Below, in pieces: positions 44,920 to 53,363 of a stretch of DNA of 64,000 nucleotides. Origin of the DNA: Flavobacterium acetivorans. GTDB lineage: Bacteria > Bacteroidota > Bacteroidia > Flavobacteriales > Flavobacteriaceae. The stretch is taken from contig NZ_CP087132.1 of the NCBI RefSeq assembly GCF_020911885.1, positions 3,410,001-3,474,000 on the forward strand, in the 5' to 3' direction. The notes below the pieces were generated by a model that saw only the letters and a program-made list of their open reading frames with translations, searched no databases and was not told where the DNA came from. Made by a program: the position numbers and the translations under genes. The first letter of the stretch is position 1, and every line of letters starts with the position of its first letter.

Positions 44920-47070
44920 ATGAAAGTTTCTTTTGAAAAAAAAATATTTCTTGGATTCATTGTAAACTTATTGGTAGTTATTGCTTCAGGCTTAATTTTT
45001 ATTTCAAGGCTGAACAAACAAACAAATCAATACATGGATCCCTTGCTTAACTGGGTAGAGCTTTCATTATTTTTACTTTCTATCATTTTATTAATCATTG
45101 TTTATTTTATTATTCGCTCCCAATTACGCGCCAAAAAAATCTCAGGAGACTTACTTTACGAAAACAGACAGCTCCTGCGATCCATTATAGACAATACCAC
45201 CAATCCAATTTTTATAAAAAAATTAAATGGAGAATACCTGCTCGTAAACAAGCAATTTGGTGCCTTATTTAAAATTTCAAACGACGAAATACTGGGAAAA
45301 ACAGACTATGATTTTCTGCCAAAAAGCACCGCCGATCGCTACAGGAATTCAGATCTTGAAGTTGTAAAAGTATTAAGAGAATTAAAGATTGAAGAAATAA
45401 TTGAGCAAGAGAATGGACCACACACTTATATAGCGGTAAAATTCCCCTTGTATGATGCCGCAGGAAGAATTTATGCTATAGGTGGAATTTCAACTGACAT
45501 CTCCGACAGGAAAAAACTGGAAGAATCCAACAAGATCACCAACAAATTCTTCAATATGTCTTTAGATATTATGGTCATTGCTTCCAAAGACATGTTCATC
45601 CGAATCAATCCATCATTTAGTAAGACCCTAGGATATACAGAGGAAGAATTATTGAGCCATCCGTTGCTCACATATATTCATCCGGAAGATAAGACTGCTA
45701 CTCAAAAAGAAATTGATAAACTCAAAACAGGTGTTTCAATTATCCAATTTGAAAACAGATGGATCTGCAAAGACAAATCCATCAAACGCCTCTTATGGTC
45801 GGCTTCCCCTGATGTTTCAACAGGATTGTTTTATGCCGTGGGACATGACATTACTGCTCAAAAGGAAATTGAAAACTCACTCATTATTGCTGACACTTTC
45901 TTTAATATCTCCTACGATATTTTTGTAGTAGCCAAAGACGACTATTTTATAAAAATAAATCCAGCCTTTACAAGGACTCTTGGCTACGATCAAGAGGATA
46001 TGAATAACATGCCTTTTTTATCCTTTACTCATCCCGAAGAACAAAGGGCTTCGCTCAATTCGATGAAAAACTTACAAAAAGGAAGTACTGTTTTTAATCA
46101 TCGTGCCCGAACCCTTTGCAAAGACGGCACCTATAAATGGCTCGACTGGACCAGTACATTTGATGTTCGAACGGGATTAATGTATGCAGCAGCTCGCGAT
46201 ATCACTAAATTGATTGAAAATGAGGAATCCTTAAAAATGTCAAATCAGTTTTTTAATATGGCATTCGACATCCTCACGGTAACCAAAGAGAATAAATTAG
46301 TAAAAATAAATCCCGCCTTCACAAAAACATTAGGCTACAATCAGAAAGAGATAAACAAACTAAAATTTACAGAATTAATCCATCCTGACAATAAAAAGAC
46401 CGTCGAAGAAATATTAGCCAAACTTTCAAAAGAGAACCCATCTGTGAATTTCAAAGACCGTATATTATGCAAAGACGGCACCTATAAATGGCTGGACTGG
46501 AATGTCAATATTGATACTAAAAAAAACATCTTGTATTCTGTAGCGCGCGATATCACTGAAAAAGTGCGTTTAGAAGAAGAAGAGAAAAAAATAATAAATG
46601 AGCTTTATGAAAATGAAGAAAAACTACAATTGATTATTGAAAATATAAATGAAGCGGTCATTGTAGCAAATCTGGACAAAGAAATTATCATGGCCAATTA
46701 TATGGCCAATGAAATTTTTGGGGTTGAAAATGATGCCAAAATCCCCGCTAACTTGTCAGAGCATTTTGAATTGTATTTCCCGGATGAACAAACCGTTTTT
46801 CCTTCGCAAAATCTTCCAATGGAACGCGCCTTAAACGGGGAAGAAACAAATGATGTAGATGTTATACTTTGGAATCCCACCACTCATATAAAAAGACGAG
46901 TGCTCATTAGTGGCAAACCTTTAATTGACCAGGACAAAAATGTGGTTGCCGCCGTGGTCACCATCAAAGACATCAGCAATTATAAAAAAATGGAAGAAGA
47001 ATTAAAAGAAACCGAATCCAAGTACAGACAACTGATTGGTTTTAGAAAAGAAGACAAAAAAGAATCCTAA
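44920..47070 (+). CDS. Membrane protein with five PAS domains and no kinase output
   Basis: 716 aa. Two membrane helices (about 9-28 and 45-66) flank a very short periplasmic loop. Five PAS domains follow (about 84-198, 209-314, 328-431, 445-548 and 578-690). PAS2-4 are similar to one another (INPSFSKTLGYT, INPAFTRTLGYD, INPAFTKTLGYN, each with a PAC motif such as CKDGTYKWLDW). The protein ends 30 residues after PAS5 in a coiled-coil start (YKKMEEELKETESKYRQ…) where a histidine-kinase domain would begin; no HATPase or GGDEF domain is present in this or the next 190 bases. It could be a sensor lacking its output, or a truncated hybrid. Confidence 0.88.
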   Translation: MKVSFEKKIFLGFIVNLLVVIASGLIFISRLNKQTNQYMDPLLNWVELSLFLLSIILLIIVYFIIRSQLRAKKISGDLLYENRQLLRSIIDNTTNPIFIKKLNGEYLLVNKQFGALFKISNDEILGKTDYDFLPKSTADRYRNSDLEVVKVLRELKIEEIIEQENGPHTYIAVKFPLYDAAGRIYAIGGISTDISDRKKLEESNKITNKFFNMSLDIMVIASKDMFIRINPSFSKTLGYTEEELLSHPLLTYIHPEDKTATQKEIDKLKTGVSIIQFENRWICKDKSIKRLLWSASPDVSTGLFYAVGHDITAQKEIENSLIIADTFFNISYDIFVVAKDDYFIKINPAFTRTLGYDQEDMNNMPFLSFTHPEEQRASLNSMKNLQKGSTVFNHRARTLCKDGTYKWLDWTSTFDVRTGLMYAAARDITKLIENEESLKMSNQFFNMAFDILTVTKENKLVKINPAFTKTLGYNQKEINKLKFTELIHPDNKKTVEEILAKLSKENPSVNFKDRILCKDGTYKWLDWNVNIDTKKNILYSVARDITEKVRLEEEEKKIINELYENEEKLQLIIENINEAVIVANLDKEIIMANYMANEIFGVENDAKIPANLSEHFELYFPDEQTVFPSQNLPMERALNGEETNDVDVILWNPTTHIKRRVLISGKPLIDQDKNVVAAVVTIKDISNYKKMEEELKETESKYRQLIGFRKEDKKES

Positions 47071-47181
47071 GCTTGTCCATCCTTTTTCGTCTTGCTTCAT
47101 ACTGTTTTTTTAATGCTTTTCTACGAAGAATTTTGCTGTTATAGAGTGTTAATTTAATAAATAAAATTAATGCTGTAAACT

Positions 47182-47237
47182 ATTAAGGCATTAAGCTAAT
47201 TAAGTATTTTTCATCTTAATTGTCTTAATGCCTTAAT
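47182..47237. repeat. 14-bp perfect inverted repeat between convergent genes
   Basis: ATTAAGGCATTAAG (47182-47195) pairs with CTTAATGCCTTAAT (47224-47237). The 28-base middle has a further ATTAAG/CTTAAT pair, so a long hairpin can form. It may terminate both convergent genes or be a dispersed repeat. Confidence 0.7.
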
Positions 47238-47257
47238 GCTAAAATATTTTTTCGCCT

Positions 47258-47614
47258 TTATTCGCTCATTTCGTCGTAACGCATGGGAACTTGCGGATCG
47301 TAAAGCGGACATTTGAATTCTTCCATAATGTCCACTAAAGTGTCCATTGTCTTTCCCTCGGTACCATAGCAATCGATCTGGATACTTTGAGGTGTAGTCT
47401 TTACCTGAAAAGCACCTACTCCATTGCTGTTTTTCCAGCTGTTATCATCTACTTTTTCCCATTTTGAGAATTTAGAAGCAATTCTGTTCAAAATTACTTG
47501 AACAGGAAGTTCTTCCAGTCCATCTACGGATTGTTGCTCCATGATGGCTTCATAGACCTCCTGATGGTTTAAATAAACCTCATCCAAATATTTCCAAAAA
47601 ATTAATTCGTACAT
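47258..47614 (-). CDS. Conserved small cytosolic protein (118 aa)
   Basis: The sequence MYELIFWKYLDEVYLNHQEVYEAI…ILNRIASKFSKWEKVDDNSWKNSNG is a flavobacterial hypothetical with no signal peptide. Alternating hydrophobic residues in the second half (FQVKTTPQSIQIDCYGTEGKTMDTLVDIMEEF) suggest an alpha/beta fold. It precedes a repeat element and lies on the same strand as purM, 111 bases after its stop. No function can be given. Confidence 0.7.
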   Translation of the reverse strand: MYELIFWKYLDEVYLNHQEVYEAIMEQQSVDGLEELPVQVILNRIASKFSKWEKVDDNSWKNSNGVGAFQVKTTPQSIQIDCYGTEGKTMDTLVDIMEEFKCPLYDPQVPMRYDEMSE

Positions 47615-47628
47615 ATCCTTCTTGTTTT

Positions 47629-47710
47629 TAGCCCCGATAGCAGCGACATCCTTTGTGTTTTTTCTTTAAAAACATAAAGATACAGCGGATAGCGGGCATA
47701 GCTCCTAAAA
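47629..47710. repeat. Dispersed intergenic element (TAGCCCCGATAG…GGATAGCGGG), copy B
   Basis: TAGCCCCGATAGC at the left and ACAGCGGATAGCGGG with CTCCTAAAA at the right form the same design as copy A at 3746-3810. The GGATAGCGGG arm can pair with CCCGAT…ATCC on the left. It lies between purM and the next gene. Confidence 0.65.
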
Positions 47711-47725
47711 AAATAGGTGCTGAAA

Positions 47726-48904
47726 TTAATATTCGAAAGTTCCGTATTCGCTGCTAATTGTCAGTTTTTTAGCATCAGCTGCTTCTACTCTTCCTACGAT
47801 TTTTGCATCGACATTGAAGGATTTAGAAATAGCGATAATATCTTGGGCAACGGCTTCGGGAACGTATAATTCCATACGATGTCCGCAGTTAAAGACTTGA
47901 TACATCTCTTTCCAATCGGTTTTTGATTGTTCCTGAATTAATTGGAATAATGGAGGTACCGGGAATAAATTGTCTTTTATGATGTGTAGGTTTTCAACAA
48001 AATGTAAAATCTTGGTTTGCGCACCACCGCTGCAATGTACCATTCCGTGAATATCTTTAGCATCGTATTGATCCAAAATTTTCTTGATGATAGGCGCATA
48101 AGTACGCGTAGGCGAAAGCACCAATTGTCCGGCATCGATTGGAGAATTCTCTACAGCATCAGTCAATTTTACCTGACCTGAATAAATCAATTCCTCAGGA
48201 ACGGCGGCATCATAACTCTCCGGATATTTGGCTGCCAAATATTTCCCAAAAACATCATGACGAGCCGAGGTTAATCCGTTGCTTCCCATTCCGCCATTAT
48301 AGTTTTTTTCGTAAGTAGCCTGACCAAAGGATTCCAAACCTACAATCACGTCACCTGCTTTTATATTGGCATTGTCAATTACTTTTGAACGTTTCATTCT
48401 CGCCGTTACGGTAGAATCTACAATAATAGTACGAACGATATCGCCCACATCAGCCGTTTCTCCACCTGTAGAATGTATGGTCACGCCAAAAGAGGCCAAT
48501 TCCTGGATTAATTCTTCGGTTCCGTTGATAATGGCCGAAATTACTTCTGCTGTAATCAAATTTTTATTTCTACCGATGGTGGAAGAAAGCAAAATATTAT
48601 CTGTGGCCCCAACGCACAATAAATCATCAATATTCATGATTAAAGCATCTTGCGCAATGCCTTTCCAAACTGATATATCGCCCGTTTCTTTCCAATACAT
48701 ATAAGCCAAAGAGGATTTGGTTCCTGCTCCGTCTGCATGCATGATAAGGCAATATTCTTCGTCTTGGGTTAAATAATCAGGGACAATTTTACAAAAAGCT
48801 TGTGGAAACAAACCCTTGTCAATATTTTTTATGGCGTTATGCACATCTTCTTTTGAAGCTGAAACGCCTCTTTGCGCGTATCTTTTTGAAGTATCTGAAC
48901 TCAT
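47726..48904 (-). CDS. purM: Phosphoribosylformylglycinamidine cyclo-ligase (AIR synthase)
   Basis: 392 aa, the Bacteroidota form. It closes FGAM to AIR with ATP in purine synthesis. Signatures are HADGAGTKSSLAYMYW, QDALIMNIDDLLCVGATD, HSTGGETADVGDIVRTI and VVGLESFGQATYEKNYNGGMGSNGLTSARHDVF. The C-terminal domain has MVHCSGGAQTKILHFV. It is monocistronic. Confidence 0.93.
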   Translation of the reverse strand: MSSDTSKRYAQRGVSASKEDVHNAIKNIDKGLFPQAFCKIVPDYLTQDEEYCLIMHADGAGTKSSLAYMYWKETGDISVWKGIAQDALIMNIDDLLCVGATDNILLSSTIGRNKNLITAEVISAIINGTEELIQELASFGVTIHSTGGETADVGDIVRTIIVDSTVTARMKRSKVIDNANIKAGDVIVGLESFGQATYEKNYNGGMGSNGLTSARHDVFGKYLAAKYPESYDAAVPEELIYSGQVKLTDAVENSPIDAGQLVLSPTRTYAPIIKKILDQYDAKDIHGMVHCSGGAQTKILHFVENLHIIKDNLFPVPPLFQLIQEQSKTDWKEMYQVFNCGHRMELYVPEAVAQDIIAISKSFNVDAKIVGRVEAADAKKLTISSEYGTFEY

Positions 48905-49140
48905 GAAATAAATGGTGTTGTGTGCGGCAAAGATAATTATTTTTTTGGGTTTAACTGAACCACTTCCTGTATCTGTTTTGTAAAATTAGCAATCAACGTT
49001 CATAATGTTATTTTAATTCATTAAATTTAATATAAATTACTGAATAACAAATAAATACACAATAAAAACACCTAAAAGTGGAAACCAGCGACCGCTATAA
49101 AAAACGGGGCCATGCCGAAAAGTCACAAGAGTAGGAAACC

Positions 49141-49155
49141 AAAAAAAAAAAAAAA
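49141..49155 (+). repeat. Run of 15 A directly before a start codon
   Basis: Fifteen consecutive A at 49141-49155 are followed by TT and the ATG at 49158. Such tracts vary in length by slippage and can alter translation initiation. Confidence 0.8.
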
Positions 49156-49157
49156 TT

Positions 49158-49430
49158 ATGCCTAAGTATCTAATTGAAAGAGAAATTCCCGGTGCAGGAA
49201 AACTGACAGCCGAACAGTTGAAAGCTATTTCACAAACTTCCTGTGGGGTATTGAACAAAATGGGACCACAAATACAATGGGTCAACAGCTATGTAACAGC
49301 TGACAAAATCTATTGTATCTACAACGCTCCAAACGAAGAAATGGTTCGAGAACACGCAAAACTAGGAGGTTTTCCGGCTAATTCAATAAGCCAGGTCTCC
49401 ACAATCATCGACCCTATAACCGCAGAGTAA
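49158..49430 (+). CDS. DUF4242 protein (SCO4226-type nickel-binding family)
   Basis: A 90-aa ferredoxin-like protein. The signature MPKYLIEREIPGAGKLTAEQLKAISQ at the start and HAKLGGFPANSISQVSTIIDP at the end identify DUF4242, whose characterised member SCO4226 binds nickel. Role here is unknown. The preceding leader (about 49070-49157) contains two GGAAACC words 54 bases apart and a 15-A tract. Confidence 0.85.
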   Translation: MPKYLIEREIPGAGKLTAEQLKAISQTSCGVLNKMGPQIQWVNSYVTADKIYCIYNAPNEEMVREHAKLGGFPANSISQVSTIIDPITAE

Positions 49431-49446
49431 TTTGAATTAACAAAAA

Positions 49447-49490
49447 CACCCGACGAGATTCGAAAACCTGTCGGGTGAAAAAAAAAATCT
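49447..49490. terminator. Terminator between convergent genes
   Basis: CACCCGAC (49447-49454) pairs with GTCGGGTG (49470-49477) with an A-run and T-run on the two sides. It serves the DUF4242 gene and glnN. Confidence 0.75.
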
Positions 49491-49501
49491 TTTTTAAAGA
49501 A

Positions 49502-51691
49502 TTATTTAGTGAATAATAATTCTCTGTATTTAGTCAAAGTCCATAGTTCATTATCAACCAAAAGCTCTAGTTTATCACAGTGCTCACGGATAATTTCAAA
49601 ATAAGGTTTTACTTTATCACAATAAGCTTCTGCCATTTCTTGTGCATCCGTCAATACGTTGGCTTTTTTTCTTTCGTTAGTCATCGCTTCTACTTTAGAA
49701 TTGATTCCTTCGATATGCCCGGAAATTTCTTTGATTAAGATAATTTGTTCTTTGGCAATGGTTTCAAATTCAGCTCCAAAAATATCTTTCAAACCTTTTA
49801 CGTTTTCTATCAAAGTATTTTGGTAACGGATAGCCGTTGGAATCACGTGATTTTTAGAAATATCACCTAAAACTCTACCTTCAATTTGAATTTTCTTAGT
49901 GTACTCTTCCAATTCAATTTCGTAACGCGCTTCTACTTCAATATGGTTCATGATACCCATTTCAGAAAACAAATCCAAAGCTTGTTGAGAGGCTCTGGCT
50001 TTCAATGCCTGAGGTGTTGTTTTAAAATTACTCAAACCTCTTTTTTCTGCTTCAATTTCCCATTCTTCACTATATCCGTCACCTTCAAAAAGGATTTTTT
50101 TAGACTGCTTGATATACTCTCTCAATACATTGAAGATCGCATCGTCTTTCTTCATGTCCTTAGATTCAATCAAAGCATCCACTTCTTTTTTGAAATCTCT
50201 CAATTGCTTTCCTACAATGGCATTCAAAGTAGTCATTGCATTCGAACAGTTTGCCGTTGAACCTACGGCTCTGAACTCAAATTTATTTCCTGTAAATGCA
50301 AATGGTGAAGTTCTGTTTCTGTCTGTATTATCTAAAAGAACATCCGGAATTTTACCTACTACGTTTAATTTTAGATCTGTTTTCTCTTCTGGAGATAATT
50401 TACCGGCAGTTACACCTTCTAATTCGTCCAAAACCTTAGTCAACTGCTCTCCAATAAATACAGAAATAATTGCTGGTGGCGCTTCATTTGCACCTAATCT
50501 ATGATCGTTACTGGCAGAAGCAATTGCTCCTCTCAATAAAGCTTCGTTATCATTTACCGCTTTTATTGTGTTGATAAAGAAAGTAAGAAACTGTAAATTA
50601 CTCATTGGAGTTTTACTTGGACTCAACAAGTTTACACCGGTATCTGTCGCCAACGACCAGTTGTTGTGTTTTCCTGATCCGTTTACGCCTTTGAAAGGCT
50701 TTTCATGAAATAAAACTTTAAAATCATGACGTTCTGCCACTTTTTGCATCACATCCATCAACAAACAGTTGTGATCTACTGCCAAGTTTGTCTCTTCAAA
50801 AATAGGAGCCAATTCAAATTGATTTGGAGCTACTTCGTTATGACGTGTTTTTACAGGAATCCCTAACAGCATACATTCTTGCTCTAAATCTCTCATGTAA
50901 GTCAAAGCACGAGTAGGAATAGCACCAAAATAATGATCGTCTAATTGCTGTCCTTTGGCAGATGTATGTCCTAACAAAGTTCTCCCTGTCATCATCAAAT
51001 CAGGACGGGAATTGGCCAAAGCACTATCGATCAAGAAATATTCCTGCTCCCATCCTAGGGTTGCAGTAACTTTCTTTACATTTTTATCAAAATATTTACA
51101 TACTTCAGTAGCCGCTTCATCTATAGCTGTCAAAGCTCTTAATAAAGGAGTTTTATAATCTAAAGCCTCACCGGTATACGATATAAAAACAGTAGGAATA
51201 CACAAAGTAGTCCCAAAAATAAAGGCTGGAGATGTAGGATCCCAAGCAGTATATCCTCTGGCTTCAAATGTATTTCTGATTCCTCCATTTGGAAAACTCG
51301 AAGCATCCGGTTCTTGTTGTACTAATTGAGCACCACCAAATTTTTCAACAGGATCACTACCATCATAAGAGGTTTCAAAAAAAGCATCATGCTTTTCAGC
51401 AGTTGTTCCTGTCAAAGGCTGAAACCAGTGTGTATAATGAGTTACTCCTTTGGAAAGCGCCCATTCTTTCATACCCATTGCAATATAATCAGCTAATTTT
51501 CTGTCTATTTTAGTTCCATGCTGTACAGCACCTTGAACCCCTTTAAAAGCATCCGAAGTCAAATATTGCTTCATCGCCTTATCATTAAACACATTTGAAC
51601 CAAAAAGCGTAGATTTTCTATCAGCTTCTTCAAATTTAACCGGATTTCTGTTGGATGCTTCTTTCAAAGCCTGGAAACGTATTGTTGACAT
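49502..51691 (-). CDS. glnN: Glutamine synthetase type III
   Basis: 729 aa, the length of GSIII. It joins ammonia and glutamate with ATP. Signatures are THWFQPLTGTTAEKHDAF, WEQEYFLID, HNEVAPNQFELAPIFEE, NGSGKHNNWSLATDTGVNLL and NRTSPFAFTGNKFEFRAVGSTANCS. A C-terminal helical domain (about 580-729) is GSIII-specific. It is monocistronic and the main nitrogen-assimilation enzyme in many Bacteroidota. Confidence 0.96.
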   Translation of the reverse strand: MSTIRFQALKEASNRNPVKFEEADRKSTLFGSNVFNDKAMKQYLTSDAFKGVQGAVQHGTKIDRKLADYIAMGMKEWALSKGVTHYTHWFQPLTGTTAEKHDAFFETSYDGSDPVEKFGGAQLVQQEPDASSFPNGGIRNTFEARGYTAWDPTSPAFIFGTTLCIPTVFISYTGEALDYKTPLLRALTAIDEAATEVCKYFDKNVKKVTATLGWEQEYFLIDSALANSRPDLMMTGRTLLGHTSAKGQQLDDHYFGAIPTRALTYMRDLEQECMLLGIPVKTRHNEVAPNQFELAPIFEETNLAVDHNCLLMDVMQKVAERHDFKVLFHEKPFKGVNGSGKHNNWSLATDTGVNLLSPSKTPMSNLQFLTFFINTIKAVNDNEALLRGAIASASNDHRLGANEAPPAIISVFIGEQLTKVLDELEGVTAGKLSPEEKTDLKLNVVGKIPDVLLDNTDRNRTSPFAFTGNKFEFRAVGSTANCSNAMTTLNAIVGKQLRDFKKEVDALIESKDMKKDDAIFNVLREYIKQSKKILFEGDGYSEEWEIEAEKRGLSNFKTTPQALKARASQQALDLFSEMGIMNHIEVEARYEIELEEYTKKIQIEGRVLGDISKNHVIPTAIRYQNTLIENVKGLKDIFGAEFETIAKEQIILIKEISGHIEGINSKVEAMTNERKKANVLTDAQEMAEAYCDKVKPYFEIIREHCDKLELLVDNELWTLTKYRELLFTK

Positions 51692-51990
51692 AAAAAATTG
51701 TTTTTAAAGATTTAACCCCTGTTATTTCCATGCAAAAATAATTAAAATAATGTTTTATCAATAGATGACCTCTATTTTTTTATGGGTACACTATTAAAAA
51801 TTACCAAATTGTCAATATTTTCGCTTGGTATTTAGAACATGATAATTTTACCTCCTTTTTTTTTGCGACACTGATGTTCAATAATAGTAATATTGTCCTA
51901 TCCGGTTAAATAAAGAATAATTTTAAGTTAAAATTTAAAAAATAAAAAATCTAAAAGTATCTTTACCCTTTTAATTAATCTTGTAATTTT

Positions 51991-52965
51991 ATGATTGTCT
52001 GGATCTGTTTTTTAATCGCTATTCTATTATTCCTTGCGCTCGACTTGGGTGTATTCAACAAAACGCCTCATATTATTAGTACCAAAGAAGCCAGTAAATG
52101 GACCGCCATCTGGGTCAGCATTTCCTTCCTTTTTTCAGGCGTTATCTATTGGTTGTACTCCAACAATTATGTTGCAAATCCTGACGAATTAAAGCCGGCC
52201 GTAGCCTCAATGAAATTCATCACCGGATATTTAATCGAATTATCACTTAGCGTCGACAATATATTTGTCATCGCTATTATCTTTAATTCCTTTCGAATTC
52301 CAAAAAAATACCAGCACCGGGTTTTGTTCTGGGGAATTTTGGGAGCCATTGTTTTTAGAGGAATCATGATCTATTTTGGTGTTTTATTGATCAATAAATT
52401 CGCATGGACCACCTACATTTTTGGAGCCTTTTTATTCTATACAGCAGCAAAAATGCTATTCACTAAAGAAGAGGAACAGTTTAATCCCAAAAAATCTTTT
52501 ATTTACAAAAGCTTACGTAAATTTATACCGGTAACCACTCATATCGATGGCGAACATTTCTTTGTAAAAAAAAGACATCTTAATGTAGCAACGCCTCTTT
52601 TTGTTGCCTTGATTATTATTGAAGTGATGGATGTTATCTTTGCCCTTGATAGCGTTCCTGCTATTCTAGCGATAACAAGTGATCCTTTCTTGGTTTTTAG
52701 TTCAAACATTTTTGCCATATTAGGATTGCGATCCATGTATTTCTTCTTGGCTAATATGCTCGAAAGATTTAGCTACCTTGAATACAGTCTTATTGCTATC
52801 TTAAGTTTTGTGGGACTCAAGATGCTGCTTCATGATTTTATAGAAATTCCAGAATGGGGATCACTCGCATTCATTGCAGTATCACTATTAACGGGAATTG
52901 TAGTATCCTTAAAGATAAATAAAAAAGAAGTTTCTAAAGAAAACACAGAATCCGAAAATTCTTAA
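51991..52965 (+). CDS. TerC/Alx-family membrane transporter
   Basis: 324 aa with nine predicted membrane helices. The TerC motifs are ELSLSVDNIFVIAIIF (two acidic residues inside a helix) and VMDVIFALDSVPAILAITSD. Members export manganese or calcium in other bacteria and protect exported metalloenzymes. The 299-bp upstream region has TATCTTTAC at about 51958 as a -7 box. I found no yybP-ykoY-like riboswitch motif there. Confidence 0.92.
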   Translation: MIVWICFLIAILLFLALDLGVFNKTPHIISTKEASKWTAIWVSISFLFSGVIYWLYSNNYVANPDELKPAVASMKFITGYLIELSLSVDNIFVIAIIFNSFRIPKKYQHRVLFWGILGAIVFRGIMIYFGVLLINKFAWTTYIFGAFLFYTAAKMLFTKEEEQFNPKKSFIYKSLRKFIPVTTHIDGEHFFVKKRHLNVATPLFVALIIIEVMDVIFALDSVPAILAITSDPFLVFSSNIFAILGLRSMYFFLANMLERFSYLEYSLIAILSFVGLKMLLHDFIEIPEWGSLAFIAVSLLTGIVVSLKINKKEVSKENTESENS

Positions 52966-52983
52966 AACCTATACTAGAAAACA

Positions 52984-53018
52984 TAAAAAAAAGGAAATCG
53001 AGAGATTTCCTTTTTTTA
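52984..53018. terminator. Bidirectional terminator after the TerC gene
   Basis: GGAAATC (52993-52999) pairs with GATTTCC (53004-53010) around GAGA, with eight A before and seven T after the stem. Confidence 0.8.
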
Positions 53019-53150
53019 TTTTAAAGTTTTCAGGAAAAAGCTGTATCGGTGAATACTAAGCTTTTATAGAGATAATCAAAGAAGTCAGCTAACGATTTGG
53101 TAACGGTGCTTATTGCTTTGCTTTTCAACGTGTTTCCGTTCGCTCAATAG

Positions 53151-53158
53151 CAAATATA
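53151..53158 (-). promoter_or_regulatory. -7 promoter box pointing toward the TerC gene
   Basis: On the minus strand this reads TATATTTG followed by C, a full match to the flavobacterial -7 box. A transcript from here would run about 160 bases to the bidirectional terminator at 52984-53018. Confidence 0.4.
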
Positions 53159-53363
53159 CAAATTTTTGAGTAATGAGTATTGGTGGAAAAACCGGTCAAA
53201 TTGACCACCACTTTCCAGTGTAAATTGACCACCAGTTCCGGAGCAAACTGACCACCACTTTCCAGTTCAAATTGACCACCTAATTTTGGGGTAAATTGAT
53301 TATTAAAAACTACTGACTTTTTCATGTTGTTAGCACCATACATTCGTTAAAAAAATACGGATT

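Noticed and set aside
49037..49285. 82-codon minus-strand frame over the DUF4242 leader
   Set aside because: It runs through the poly-A tract and antisense to a well-supported gene.
51692..51990. Possible manganese riboswitch upstream of the TerC gene
   Set aside because: I could not find the conserved yybP-ykoY core or a paired stem followed by a T run. Only a -7 box is visible.
53201..53280. Regular 24-bp repeats resembling a short CRISPR array
   Set aside because: The repeats mirror those at 55730-55809 in inverted order and flank istA/istB, so they are IS21 transposase sites. No cas gene is nearby.
53125..53343. 72-codon minus-strand frame across the IS21 left end
   Set aside because: Its sequence is made by translating the terminal repeat array (GGQFELESGG…) and is not a gene.
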